Assembly: GCA_045660265.1 (NCBI GenBank)
Contig: JAZRDM010000045.1
Location: 1-50,289, forward strand
DNA: 50,289 nucleotides
Origin: Scatosoma sp045660265
Lineage (GTDB): Bacteria > Bacillota > Clostridia > Christensenellales > Borkfalkiaceae
Reading direction: 5' to 3'
Within the stretch, counting starts at the first letter, position 1. Each line of letters begins with the position of its first letter. Under the pieces are notes generated by a model. The model was not told where the DNA came from, made no database searches, and saw only the letters and a program-made list of their open reading frames with translations. A program made the position numbers and the translations under genes. Below are positions 8,535 through 16,803 of the stretch, piece by piece.

Positions 8535-9687
8535 AATACTTCTCCTTTTTATCGGTTGTTTTATTATTCATCTCAACCCTGCCCCGTCCTTTTTTGTTTT
8601 TAAACAACAGGAAAAGACAACAAAGAATAGGAAGGATATAAGAAAATATTAAAAAAATACAGCTTAGATTTACAGAAATCCACTGATAAAAGCCGTTGTA
8701 AAAATTGTTGCAAAATAAGACGAAAATAAACAACCCGACATTTAGGATAATGGATACAAAAAAGGGCTTGATGCCGATAGGTTTTGCAATAGAATGCGTA
8801 GCAAGCTGTAAAGGAAGGCAAGTATAGAAAATTAAAAGAATGGTAAGCAAATAACAAAAAAGCAAATCGATCCGCCCCGTTGTTTTTAACGCAGAAAAGA
8901 ACTGTGAAATTTTTATAAAGGCGTAATGTTCACTTCCAGACATTGTGCCAAAAACTCCAAAAAATACGGCAAAAAATAAAAGCGTGAAGATACTCCCCAC
9001 ACCAAAGGAGGAAAGTATTTTTTTCGCGTCCCCTGTTTGATACGAGTATCCGTTTAGTAAAAAAAAGAAAATTGCCGAGTCGGAAAAGAAAACAAAAGTA
9101 CGGTTGATTGTTTGCAAAGAAGAAACAAACGGCTTTTCAAACAAGGGTAAAAGATTAGATAAATCGCAAGCGTTCAGCGAGAAAATAATCAAAGCAAGGA
9201 AGGCTGGAAGAAAAAGAAACAAAGATAAATCAAATACTCTCCCGTACGCTTTTAAACTTTTAACGCATAAAAATCCGCTTACTAAAAAGAAAGGCGCAAA
9301 CGCAAAAGTGGTTGGAGAAGTGTCAAAAAATGCAGCGTAACAAAACTTGTCTAAATCGAGTAAGGGCAATAGCGAAGCAAAAATAAAATAGCCGCAAAAA
9401 AGGAAATAGAACACATTCATCCACCGTTTACCGATTGTTTGTGCGAGTGCGTTCAGAATAGGCCCCTTTTCTTTGGCGCAAGCGGAAAGCAGTAAAGCGA
9501 TTATTCCACCTTGCAAAAGCAGTTGCAAAAAAGCGGGCAAAAGCAAATCCCCTTCCGAATACAGCGCAAAGATGCGCGGGGCCTCCAGCATTTTTCCAAT
9601 AGGCAATAAAAAGGCGCAAAAAAAGCAAAGCTGGCGACAATTGATTGGATAATTGCCTGTGCTTATTTCGCGTGTTTTGGTATTCAT
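8527..9687 (-). CDS. gerB: Spore germination permease, GerB family
   Basis: B subunit of the germinant receptor, an APC-superfamily-like integral membrane protein. Seen: 386 residues with about ten hydrophobic segments, the opening RQLCFFCAFLLPIGKML and a loop before IAKPIGIKPFFV. The start ATG at 9687 lies 7 bases after the gerA stop, with a G-rich ribosome binding site inside the gerA tail. The charged C-terminal tail holds one copy of the 21-base dispersed motif (8566-8586); another spans the gerA-gerB junction. Confidence 0.92.
   Translation of the reverse strand: MNTKTREISTGNYPINCRQLCFFCAFLLPIGKMLEAPRIFALYSEGDLLLPAFLQLLLQGGIIALLLSACAKEKGPILNALAQTIGKRWMNVFYFLFCGYFIFASLLPLLDLDKFCYAAFFDTSPTTFAFAPFFLVSGFLCVKSLKAYGRVFDLSLFLFLPAFLALIIFSLNACDLSNLLPLFEKPFVSSLQTINRTFVFFSDSAIFFFLLNGYSYQTGDAKKILSSFGVGSIFTLLFFAVFFGVFGTMSGSEHYAFIKISQFFSALKTTGRIDLLFCYLLTILLIFYTCLPLQLATHSIAKPIGIKPFFVSIILNVGLFIFVLFCNNFYNGFYQWISVNLSCIFLIFSYILPILCCLFLLFKNKKGRGRVEMNNKTTDKKEKYYA
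8566..8586 (-). repeat. 21-base dispersed motif, site 2
   Basis: Minus strand reads CGGGGCAGG, GTTGAGA, TGAAT. Inside the gerB C-terminal tail, encoding GRGRVEMN. Confidence 0.7.
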
Positions 9688-9702
9688 CTCAACCCTACCC
9701 CC
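9682..9702 (-). repeat. 21-base dispersed motif, site 3
   Basis: Minus strand reads GGGGGTAGG, GTTGAGA, TGAAT. It supplies the gerA stop codon (TAG), the gerB ribosome binding region and the gerB start codon (ATG). Confidence 0.7.
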
Positions 9703-11218
9703 CTTGTTTTTTATTTTTAAACGTTAGTCGCGTTTTGTTTGGCGAAGATAAAAAGCGTGGTCTTGTCGTTAAATTCTCCATGCTGTACTTGATGACGGAA
9801 TCTCGTAAATCCTTTGGTAAAAGAGGAGAAAAAGGAGCGATTAACGGCGCGCCGAAAGCGTCTGCGCTTACCATATACGCCAAAAGAAAGGCGGATAAAA
9901 GCACAATTCCAAACGGTCCAAAATTCCCTGCGACAAGCAAAAATAACCAACGCAACAAGCTCCCTGTTTCCACAAAATCGGGGACGGTGTATAAACAAAT
10001 TCCCGAAAACGCCCCGATAATAATAGAAGGAGTAGAGAAAAATCCTGCCTTTACAGCGGTTTCGCCAAGCACTAGCGCGCCTACGACGGATAATGACATT
10101 CCCACGTATTTTGGCATACGGATACTAGACTCTTTTAAAACCTCTAAAACAAGTAAAACAACAAACATTTCCATCGCGGGTGACAGCGGGATATTTTGCG
10201 TTGCAGAAGAGATTGTCAGCATAAGCCGTAAAGGTACAAGCTGCATTTTATAAAGCTGTACAGAAACGTAAAACGCGGGTAAGAAAATAGCAATCAGCAA
10301 GGATATTAAACGGATTAAGCGAAAAATTGTCGCAGTAAAAGGCGAAGTGAAATAATCTTCGCTTGTTTGAAAATTTTCCGTAAGCAAAAAAGGCAACGTA
10401 AGTGCGATTGGCGAGCCGTCTATCAAAATCCCCACTCTGCCTTCAGCGATTTTAGCGGCGAAAACGTCTGGCTTTTCCGTTGTTCCGATTCGCGAAAAGA
10501 TAGAATGTTTTTGCGGGGATAAGATGTTGGAAATATAAGAAGAATCGGGGATATAATCCATCTCGATGGTTTGCAAAAGCTTTTGCACTTTTTCAACGGT
10601 GTTTTGCGGCGTGATGCCTTCCAAATAACAAACGGCGACGTTGGTGGTCGATTGTTTGCCGATTTTATGCATTTTAAAGCGCAAAGCAGGTGTTTTTAAT
10701 CGTTTTCTTGTCAGTGCCATGTTTGTTTTCACGTCTTCGATAAAACCCTCTCTCGGACCTTTTACGGCGATATCTGTCGGGGGCTCTGATATAGCGCGGA
10801 CGGGTAGATATTTCGCACCGATTACAAATCCCGTTGGGAGTCCGTCTACTAACAGTAAGGTGTTGCCATCTAAAATTTCGTTGGCGGCTTTTTCCAAGTT
10901 GTTTAGAATTAAAAGCTCGGGAAACTCTAACGTTTCTTTAATTTTTGATAATAACGCAGGGTCGCTATTTTGGGTGTTTTGATAATTCAACGCGACCATG
11001 CCCCCTTGTTTTTGCTCTGTTTGTTTCAAATTAAGCGAATTTAAAGGCCGAATGACCAGTTCGCCTAGCAGTTGTTTGTTGACCATTCCGTCCGCGTAAA
11101 TAATAGCGCAGGGCACCTTATCCCCTGTTTCAAACGTAAAGGTAAGTATGTCTTCTGCGGGGAGGATGCTTTTGATAAAATCTATGTCTTTTTTTAATTT
11201 TCCGATAAAATTTTCCAC
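9695..11218 (-). CDS. gerA: Spore germination protein, GerA family
   Basis: A subunit of the germinant receptor: N-terminal soluble domain (to about residue 270) followed by four to five membrane segments. Seen: ILIDGSPIALTLPFLLTENF and EDYF, then PAFYVSVQLY and the segment VLKESSIRMPKYVG, all typical of GerA. 507 residues is normal. The start is a GTG with no clear ribosome binding site and lies only five bases after a sigma-G-like -10 box, so start and promoter calls compete. First gene of gerA-gerB-gerC. Confidence 0.93.
   Translation of the reverse strand: MENFIGKLKKDIDFIKSILPAEDILTFTFETGDKVPCAIIYADGMVNKQLLGELVIRPLNSLNLKQTEQKQGGMVALNYQNTQNSDPALLSKIKETLEFPELLILNNLEKAANEILDGNTLLLVDGLPTGFVIGAKYLPVRAISEPPTDIAVKGPREGFIEDVKTNMALTRKRLKTPALRFKMHKIGKQSTTNVAVCYLEGITPQNTVEKVQKLLQTIEMDYIPDSSYISNILSPQKHSIFSRIGTTEKPDVFAAKIAEGRVGILIDGSPIALTLPFLLTENFQTSEDYFTSPFTATIFRLIRLISLLIAIFLPAFYVSVQLYKMQLVPLRLMLTISSATQNIPLSPAMEMFVVLLVLEVLKESSIRMPKYVGMSLSVVGALVLGETAVKAGFFSTPSIIIGAFSGICLYTVPDFVETGSLLRWLFLLVAGNFGPFGIVLLSAFLLAYMVSADAFGAPLIAPFSPLLPKDLRDSVIKYSMENLTTRPRFLSSPNKTRLTFKNKKQGG
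10985..11005 (-). repeat. 21-base dispersed motif, site 4
   Basis: Minus strand reads GGGGGCATG, GTCGCGT, TGAAT. Inside the gerA N-terminal domain, encoding QGGMVALN. Confidence 0.6.
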
Positions 11219-11223
11219 AAAAA

Positions 11224-11252
11224 AAGTATGTCGAAAATTATAAGGAATATGC
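11224..11252 (-). promoter_or_regulatory. Possible sigma-G-type promoter of gerABC
   Basis: Minus strand GCATA (11248-11252), 17 bases, then CATACTT (11224-11230), resembling the forespore sigma-G consensus GYATR / CATNNTA. Forespore expression is expected for germinant receptors. The -10 box is very close to the GTG start, which weakens the call. Confidence 0.35.
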
Positions 11253-11281
11253 GTATTTGAGGCATATTGCGGAAAAGAGCG

Positions 11282-11310
11282 TTGACAAAATTATTAAAAA
11301 ATGGTATACT
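11282..11310 (+). promoter_or_regulatory. Sigma-A promoter of the trmN6-like gene
   Basis: TTGACA 11282-11287, 17 bases, TATACT 11305-11310. It lies inside a longer upstream reading frame and so argues for the ATG at 11336. Confidence 0.85.
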
Positions 11311-11335
11311 GAATAAAAGAAAAAAGGATAAGGCT

Positions 11336-12040
11336 ATGCAAAAAGTGGAACTTGGACAATTTGAAGTTGCGGAAGATATGTGCTTGGATAATTTGAAAAT
11401 CGTACAAGATACAAGACTGTATCGTTTTACGTCCGATTCTGTTTTGTTGTCAAAATTTGTCCAGCCGAAAACAAGAGAAAAAGTAGCGGATTTTTGCGCG
11501 GGGAGTGGTATTGTTGGCTTTCATTTTTATGCTTTACATAAGGAAAAATTTCCCGATATGCCCGTTTCACTTTTTGAAATGCAGCAGCCTCTCTTCGAAT
11601 TGTCTAAAAAAACGGCGGCGTTAAACGGGTTTAAAAATTTTGATTTATACAACGTAAAATTGCAAGATATCCCCAAGGAGTATCCGCACTTACACGAGCA
11701 GTTTTCACTGATTTTATGTAATCCGCCCTATGAGCGCGGTGGATTAGAAAATGACGAATATCATAAGGCTGTTTGCAGAAAGGAAATTACCATCACCTTG
11801 CAAGAAATTGCAAAAACAATGGCATGGTCATTGAAATATGGCGGCAGAATCGCCCTCATTAACCGCGCGGATAGACTGGCCGAGCTTTGTTACACCTTTA
11901 AATCGGTAGGCATTGAAATCAAACGTATGCAATTTGTATCAGGAGCGAAAAATGCCAAGCCGTATCTTGTGATGGTAGAAGGCGTAAAAGGCGGAAAACC
12001 TTGTTTGGACATTCTCCCTTCGCTCATCAACGAAAAATAA
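11336..12040 (+). CDS. tRNA (adenine37-N6)-methyltransferase, TrmN6/YabB-like
   Basis: SAM-dependent Rossmann methyltransferase. Seen: TSDSVLLSKFV before the SAM loop VADFCAGSGIVGF, and the N6-adenine catalytic motif ILCNPPYERGG (NPPY). 234 residues. ATG 11336 is chosen over 11267 because the promoter lies between them and AAGG precedes the ATG. B. subtilis has yabB just before rsmI (yabC), and here the gene also precedes rsmI. The exact target base is inferred from family and context. Confidence 0.9.
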   Translation: MQKVELGQFEVAEDMCLDNLKIVQDTRLYRFTSDSVLLSKFVQPKTREKVADFCAGSGIVGFHFYALHKEKFPDMPVSLFEMQQPLFELSKKTAALNGFKNFDLYNVKLQDIPKEYPHLHEQFSLILCNPPYERGGLENDEYHKAVCRKEITITLQEIAKTMAWSLKYGGRIALINRADRLAELCYTFKSVGIEIKRMQFVSGAKNAKPYLVMVEGVKGGKPCLDILPSLINEK

Positions 12041-12117
12041 AGAAAAACCGCGAAAAAGCGCGAAAATAAGTTTCACGTTAAACATTATAAAAATTTTGAA
12101 GAAAAAAGGACGAAAAA

Positions 12118-12921
12118 ATGGTACAATTTGTAGCGACGCCCATAGGGAATTTAAAAGACATTACGTTGCGTGCATTAGAAACGCTGAAAGAAGCTGACGT
12201 AATTTTTTGCGAAGACACACGTCATACGATAAAATTGTTAAACGCTTACGAAATAAAAAAACCGCTGTACGCTTGTCATAAATTTAACGAAACGGAAGCG
12301 GCACAAAAAATATTAGAAATGTCGCGCGAGGGCAAAAACGTAGCTGTGGTCTCCGACGCGGGTACGCCCGTGGTATCCGACCCGGGCAACACTGTTTGCA
12401 AAATTTTAAAAGAAGCAGGCGAGCCGTACACGCTTATTCCCGGCGCGTGCGCATTTGTGGCTGCGTTGGTACTCTCTGCTTTACCCGCAGATAGATTTGC
12501 ATTTATCGGCTTTTTGCCCGACAAAGCAAGTGAAAAACGCGCGGTGTTGGAAAAGTACAAAGACTGCGGGTTAACGCTTGCCTTTCACAGCGCGCCGCAA
12601 GACGTGGATAAAGACGTCAAGGCAATGTATGAAGTTTTTGGCGAACGTAAAGCAGCGGCAGTAAGAGAGATTACAAAAATTCATGAAGAGAGCGTTAGTT
12701 TTATGCTTTCGGAAGGCTTAAACGGTGAAAAGCGTGGCGAATACGTATTGATTGTCGAAGGGGCAAAAGAGAAAGAAAACCCGTTAAACAGCTTAAGCGA
12801 AAAGGAACATATTTTATATTACATGTCTCAAGGTATGGATAAAAAAGACGCCTTAAAAAAGGCGGCAAAAGACCGCGGTGTTTCTAAATCCGAACTCTAC
12901 CCTTTTGCCATCGATTTATAA
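12118..12921 (+). CDS. rsmI: 16S rRNA (cytidine1402-2'-O)-methyltransferase
   Basis: Tetrapyrrole-methylase-fold enzyme that 2'-O-methylates C1402 in the ribosomal P-site region. Seen: N-terminal VATPIGNLKDITLRALETL, FCEDTRHTIKLL, VVSDAGTPVVSDPG and the GACAFVAALVLS segment. 267 residues, a little shorter than many. ATG 12118 follows AAAAAAGGACG. It lies 77 bases after the trmN6-like gene, probably on the same transcript. Confidence 0.96.
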   Translation: MVQFVATPIGNLKDITLRALETLKEADVIFCEDTRHTIKLLNAYEIKKPLYACHKFNETEAAQKILEMSREGKNVAVVSDAGTPVVSDPGNTVCKILKEAGEPYTLIPGACAFVAALVLSALPADRFAFIGFLPDKASEKRAVLEKYKDCGLTLAFHSAPQDVDKDVKAMYEVFGERKAAAVREITKIHEESVSFMLSEGLNGEKRGEYVLIVEGAKEKENPLNSLSEKEHILYYMSQGMDKKDALKKAAKDRGVSKSELYPFAIDL

Positions 12922-12928
12922 AAAGCAA

Positions 12929-12949
12929 GGGGGCAGGGTTGAGGTGAGT
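12929..12949 (+). repeat. 21-base dispersed motif, site 5
   Basis: GGGGGCAGG, GTTGAGG, TGAGT. Intergenic, between rsmI and the zinc peptidase. Confidence 0.7.
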
Positions 12950-12995
12950 TATAAAATATAACAAAAACGCATACCCTAATATAAAGGAGAAAGAT

Positions 12996-13733
12996 ATGGA
13001 TTTAGAACGTTATTTATTGTTTTTAATCTTGATAGGCATCTGCGTGGCGTTTTCCGCTGCGGCTAGCCGAAAAGTAAAAACGACGTATACTGCTTTTGGA
13101 AAAGTTTGGAATAAATCTTGCTTAACGGGTTATGACACTGCAATTATGTTATTGCGTAGTAATAATATTACGGATATTTCGGTAAATAGAGTACAAGGAA
13201 TACTCACCGATCACTATAACCCCACCAAAAAGCAGGTGAATTTATCCGCAGGGGTGCATGGTTCTCCGTCTATTGCGGCGGTAGCGGTCTCGGCTCATGA
13301 AATCGGGCACGTATTACAAAAAAAGAAGGGGTATTTACCTTATAAAATTCGCTCTTTTTTAGTGCCTGTGGCAAATTTTGGATCGCGCTTGGCGTTTCCG
13401 TTGGTGTTGGTTGGAATGTTGCTCGACGCGTACCTGTATGGCACCTCTAATGCAGATTTGGGGTACTATCTTGCCATGGCGGGCGTTATTTTATACGGAA
13501 CGTCTACGCTGTTTATGTTGGCAACGCTGCCTGTCGAATTTGATGCCAGCCGCCGTGCGAAACGCATGCTGTTAGAAGAAGGGATTTTAACGGATGAAGA
13601 AATTGTCGGCGCGGAAAAAGTTTTAAGTGCTGCCGCTATGACTTACGTAGCTTCGTTGGCTGTATCGCTTGTATATTTCTTGCGGTTTTTAACTTGGGTG
13701 TTGGCGATTTTTGGGAACCGCAGAAGGAGGTAA
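12996..13733 (+). CDS. yugP: Zinc-dependent membrane metallopeptidase, YugP family
   Basis: Integral membrane zinc peptidase. Seen: an N-terminal hydrophobic segment, YDTAIMLLRSN, HYNPTKKQVNLSAGVHGSPS, the zinc/catalytic motif AHEIGHVLQ (HExxH) at about residue 98, further membrane segments and a distal EFDASRRAKRML that would provide the third ligand (Glu). 245 residues. AAAGGAG precedes ATG 12996. The substrate in the cell is unknown. The stop codon is followed immediately by repeat array 2. Confidence 0.92.
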   Translation: MDLERYLLFLILIGICVAFSAAASRKVKTTYTAFGKVWNKSCLTGYDTAIMLLRSNNITDISVNRVQGILTDHYNPTKKQVNLSAGVHGSPSIAAVAVSAHEIGHVLQKKKGYLPYKIRSFLVPVANFGSRLAFPLVLVGMLLDAYLYGTSNADLGYYLAMAGVILYGTSTLFMLATLPVEFDASRRAKRMLLEEGILTDEEIVGAEKVLSAAAMTYVASLAVSLVYFLRFLTWVLAIFGNRRRR

Positions 13734-14114
13734 CCATTTCGCCTTGGTAGGCGAAACGTGTATATACGGCGCAATACTTTGTTGCAGTGCGTGTTCCCTC
13801 GCTCGTGTACGTCTATGTACACTCCCGTCGGGAATACTCCTGCGCCTCGTCTTGCTTGCATCTCCCCATTTTAACGGTGGGTTGGTCGCTTGCGAAAAAG
13901 TTAAACGTGTATATACGGCGCAATACTTTTGTGGCAACCCTCGGTCATTTACGCTCAGTAAACTCTCTCGGGTTTTCCTCGCTCTCCTTGTCTTGCTCGC
14001 ATCTACCCATTTTAACGGTTGTCAAGGTTGCTTCGAAGGAGCTGAGCAGGGACACGAACAGCAACTTATTCCCATATAAAAGGATAGAAAAAACCAAATC
14101 CAAGTTTGACTTGG
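13734..14114 (+). repeat. Structured intergenic repeat array 2
   Basis: Opens with a perfect hairpin TTTCGCC (13737-13743) / GGCGAAA (13750-13756). Then a class I nested hairpin (13791-13798 with 13830-13837; inner 13805-13810 with 13817-13822), the CCATTTTAAC...GTTAAACGTG segment, and a divergent nested hairpin: AACCC (13936-13940) / GGGTT (13970-13974) outside, TTTAC (13948-13952) / GTAAA (13958-13962) inside. It ends in a diverged terminal module with a GGGA (14049-14052) / TCCC (14070-14073) stem and the near-palindrome CCAAGTTTGACTTGG. Confidence 0.88.
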
Positions 14115-14151
14115 TAGATAAAGTTAAATCCAAACTTAGTTTAGCAAAAAA

Positions 14152-14177
14152 AGAGCTTCCGAAAATTCGGAAGCTCT
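14152..14177. terminator. Bidirectional terminator downstream of gap
   Basis: Twelve-base perfect stem AGAGCTTCCGAA / TTCGGAAGCTCT with an AA loop. T-runs follow on both strands, so it ends gap on the minus strand and anything read rightward through repeat array 2. Confidence 0.92.
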
Positions 14178-14201
14178 GATTTTTTAATTCCTAATAGAAG
14201 A

Positions 14202-15221
14202 TTAAAGTTCAGCGAAGTACTTAATCGTTCTAACCATTTGGCTGGTGTAGGAGTTTTCGTTGTCGTACCAAGAAACAACTTTAACAAGCGTCGTGCCGTC
14301 GCCCATAGGCATGCACTTCGTTTGCGTAGCGTCGAACAACGAACCATACTTGATGCCGATAATGTCGGTAGAAACAAGTTCTTCTTCGGTGTAGCCGAAG
14401 GAAGCGGAAGCAGCAGCCTTCATTGCGTTGTTAACGTCAGCAGCCGTAACTTCGCCGTCGCAAATTGCGATAAGTTGGGTTAACGAACCAGTAGGAACGG
14501 GAACGCGTTGTGCGCAGCCGTCAAGAACGCCGTTGAGTTCGGGAATAACCAAACCGATAGCTTTTGCAGCACCCGTGGAGTTGGGAACGATATTAGCAGC
14601 AGCAGCTCTTGCACGTCTTAAGTCGCCTTTTCTGTGGGGGCCGTCAAGAACCATTTGGTCGCCAGTGTAAGCGTGGATCGTGGTCATGTAACCCTTCTTA
14701 ATAGCTGCAAGCTTGTGTAAGGTGTTAGCCATAGGAGCAAGACAGTTGGTCGTGCAGGAAGCAGCGGAGATGATAGCATCATCTTTCGTCAACGTCTTTT
14801 CGTTTACGCTGTAAACAATCGTCTTAAGGTCGTTACCAGCGGGAGCGGAGATAACAACTTTCTTAGCGCCAGCTTTGATGTGCGCTTCGCTCTTTGCTTT
14901 GGACGTGTAGAAGCCCGTGCATTCGAGAACAACGTCAACGTTAAGTTCACCCCAAGGGCAGTTTACTGCGTCTTTTTCAGCGTAGATTTTGATGGTCTTG
15001 CCACAAACGGTGATGGTACCTGCTTCGTCATCAGCGGAAACCGTTTCAGCGTGTTCGTATCTGCCTTGAGCAGAGTCATACTTCAAAAGGTGTGCAAGCA
15101 TGGAAGGGCTGGTCAAGTCGTTGATAGCAACGATTTCGTAACCTTCTGCGCCGAACATTTGTCTGAAAGCAAGACGACCGATACGGCCAAAGCCGTTAAT
15201 TGCAACTTTTACGTTTGCCAT
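14202..15221 (-). CDS. gap: Glyceraldehyde-3-phosphate dehydrogenase
   Basis: Glycolytic NAD-dependent oxidation and phosphorylation of glyceraldehyde-3-phosphate. Seen: Rossmann opening VKVAINGFGRIGRL, catalytic Cys156 in SAASCTTNC, the His-containing segment TTIHAYTGDQ and WYDNENSYTSQM near the C-terminus. 339 residues from the ATG at 15221, which follows GGAGG; a longer frame to 15269 adds residues not found in the family. It is separated from fba by its own promoter and by the fba terminator. Confidence 0.98.
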   Translation of the reverse strand: MANVKVAINGFGRIGRLAFRQMFGAEGYEIVAINDLTSPSMLAHLLKYDSAQGRYEHAETVSADDEAGTITVCGKTIKIYAEKDAVNCPWGELNVDVVLECTGFYTSKAKSEAHIKAGAKKVVISAPAGNDLKTIVYSVNEKTLTKDDAIISAASCTTNCLAPMANTLHKLAAIKKGYMTTIHAYTGDQMVLDGPHRKGDLRRARAAAANIVPNSTGAAKAIGLVIPELNGVLDGCAQRVPVPTGSLTQLIAICDGEVTAADVNNAMKAAASASFGYTEEELVSTDIIGIKYGSLFDATQTKCMPMGDGTTLVKVVSWYDNENSYTSQMVRTIKYFAEL

Positions 15222-15275
15222 AATAGATAAATCCTCCAGTATATTAAAATGATTTTTAAACTTACTCATTTAAAA

Positions 15276-15291
15276 ACGGCGTTTTGCCGCT
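15276..15291 (-). promoter_or_regulatory. Short terminator-like hairpin in gap leader
   Basis: On the minus strand GCGGC-AAAAC-GCCGT is followed by TTTTTAAAT, about 55 bases before the gap start and downstream of the promoter. It could act as an attenuator or stabilise the 5' end. The stem is short (five to seven pairs). Confidence 0.35.
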
Positions 15292-15305
15292 CTTAACCAA
15301 ATAGC

Positions 15306-15334
15306 ATTGTAACACATTTTTTTTAATTCGTCAA
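15306..15334 (-). promoter_or_regulatory. Sigma-A promoter of gap
   Basis: Minus strand TTGACG (15329-15334), 17 bases, TACAAT (15306-15311). Confidence 0.85.
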
Positions 15335-15352
15335 CAGTTTTTAAGGGATTGC

Positions 15353-15381
15353 AAAAAAAAGGACGGGAATTTTTCCCATCC
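15353..15381 (-). terminator. Terminator after fba
   Basis: Minus strand GGATGGGAA / TTCCCGTCC stem (15361-15369 with 15373-15381), followed by a T-run to 15353. Confidence 0.88.
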
Positions 15382-15393
15382 TTTCTAGTTTGA

Positions 15394-16329
15394 TTAAATT
15401 TTTCCAGCCGAACCAAGTACATTCACAATCTTATGTTTAACCATTTCTTTCATAAGAGCGCGTGCGTCGCCAAGGTATTGACGAGGGTCGAAGTGGCCAG
15501 GTTGTTCAGCAAAGTGTTGACGGATCGCTGCGGTGAACGCTACGCGAAGGTCAGAGTCGATATTGATTTTGCAAACAGCCATTTGAGCCGCTTTTCTAAG
15601 TTCGGATTCAGGAATACCGATAGCGTCGGGCATATGTCCGCCGAATTTGTTTACGATAGCAACCTTGTCTTGAGGAACGGAGGAAGCGCCGTGTAAAACG
15701 ATAGGGAAGCCGGGCAATCTAGCGCCGATTTCTTCCAAAATATCCAAACGAAGCTTAGGGTCTTGACCGGGCTTAAATTTGTAAGCGCCGTGGCTTGTCC
15801 CGATAGCAATTGCAAGGGAGTCGATACCCGTTCTAGCAACGAATTCTTCTACTTCGTCGGGGGAAGTGAATTGAGCGTCAGCTGCGTCAACGTTTACGTC
15901 ATCTTCGATACCAGCGAGCTTACCAAGTTCTGCTTCAACAACAACGCCGTGGTCGTGTGCGTATTCAACAACTTTCTTCGTGATAGCGATATTTTCTTCC
16001 CAAGGGTGAGAAGAAGCGTCGATCATAACGGACGTGAATCCGCCGTCGATAGAAGCTTTACAAATATCGAAATCAGCGCCGTGGTCAAGGTGCATAGCAA
16101 CGGGGATATCGTTGGTTTCAACAGCAGCTTGAACAAGGTGCTTTAAGTATACGGGGTTAGCGTATTTTCTTGCGCCTGCGGAAACTTGCAAAATAACGGG
16201 AGATTTTTCTTCGTTAGCAGCTTCCACAATTGCTTGAATCATTTCCATATTGTTTACGTTAAAAGCGCCGATTGCATATTTGCCAGCATACGCTTTTTTA
16301 AACATTTCGGTAGTAGTTACTAAAGGCAT
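15394..16329 (-). CDS. fba: Fructose-bisphosphate aldolase, class II
   Basis: Zinc-dependent cleavage of fructose-1,6-bisphosphate to glyceraldehyde-3-phosphate and dihydroxyacetone phosphate. Seen: GAFNVNNMEM, VAMHLDHGADF (His80, Asp82, His83: zinc and catalytic region), VEAELGKLAGIED, IGTSHGAYK and VLHGASSVP. 311 residues. The start ATG at 16329 follows GGAGG. It lies upstream of gap on the same strand, but with a terminator and a new promoter between them. Confidence 0.98.
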   Translation of the reverse strand: MPLVTTTEMFKKAYAGKYAIGAFNVNNMEMIQAIVEAANEEKSPVILQVSAGARKYANPVYLKHLVQAAVETNDIPVAMHLDHGADFDICKASIDGGFTSVMIDASSHPWEENIAITKKVVEYAHDHGVVVEAELGKLAGIEDDVNVDAADAQFTSPDEVEEFVARTGIDSLAIAIGTSHGAYKFKPGQDPKLRLDILEEIGARLPGFPIVLHGASSVPQDKVAIVNKFGGHMPDAIGIPESELRKAAQMAVCKINIDSDLRVAFTAAIRQHFAEQPGHFDPRQYLGDARALMKEMVKHKIVNVLGSAGKI

Positions 16330-16372
16330 AATAATATTCCTCCAAAAATTTTACTTTTATTCAAACATAGAC

Positions 16373-16401
16373 ATTATACCTTATTTTTTAACAAAAAGCA
16401 A
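16373..16401 (-). promoter_or_regulatory. Sigma-A promoter of fba
   Basis: Minus strand TTGCTT (16396-16401), 17 bases, TATAAT (16373-16378). Confidence 0.75.
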
Positions 16402-16642
16402 TTAAAAGTTTGCCCTTTGCGTAAATTTTCCGTGTTTGATTTTGATAAAATTCTACGCGCAGGTCGCGCACAATATATTAAATATATAAGGATATATAAG
16501 GCGCAGGGCGGGCAAGCCTTTGAAAAGCGCGGAAAAATTGAATTTTTCAAGAAAAAATCTCAAAAAAAGTAAGCAAACGAAAGAAAACGAAAAAAAATTT
16601 GAAAAAAATAAAAAAAAATTGAAAAAGTGGCGTCAAAACAGC
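16402..16642. other. A/T-rich divergent intergenic region
   Basis: Between the fba promoter and the rplM promoter. It contains a G/C-rich island near 16500-16545 and long A-runs near 16560-16625. No ORF, tRNA or recognised RNA was seen. Confidence 0.5.
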
Positions 16643-16671
16643 TTGACTAAATTTTCTTTTCATAATACAAT
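16643..16671 (+). promoter_or_regulatory. Sigma-A promoter of rplM-rpsI
   Basis: TTGACT 16643-16648, 17 bases, TACAAT 16666-16671. The long A-runs just upstream could act as an UP element. Confidence 0.85.
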
Positions 16672-16680
16672 GAATGGGCA

Positions 16681-16752
16681 AGCTTAAGAAAACCTTAAAA
16701 AATCACGTTTTTCCCCGTTAGTTGAACGTAATTTGTAAAGTTTCATTAAGCT
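16681..16752 (+). promoter_or_regulatory. Structured leader of rplM, candidate L13 autoregulatory element
   Basis: Closing stem AGCTTAA (16681-16687) / TTAAGCT (16746-16752) encloses the hairpin ACGTT (16705-16709) / AACGT (16725-16729). Leaders that bind L13 are known upstream of rplM in Firmicutes. Similarity to that family has not been tested here. Confidence 0.45.
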
Positions 16753-16803
16753 CAAATATATCGAAAAAAAGAAAAATATACACAAAATAAGGAGTAACAT
16801 AAT

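Noticed and set aside
9645..10253. 202-residue plus-strand ORF antisense to gerA
   Set aside because: No ribosome binding site or motifs; the minus strand encodes recognisable GerA.
16480..16560. Small RNA or tRNA in the fba-rplM gap
   Set aside because: A G/C-rich island is present but no cloverleaf, GTTCRA motif, promoter or terminator was found.
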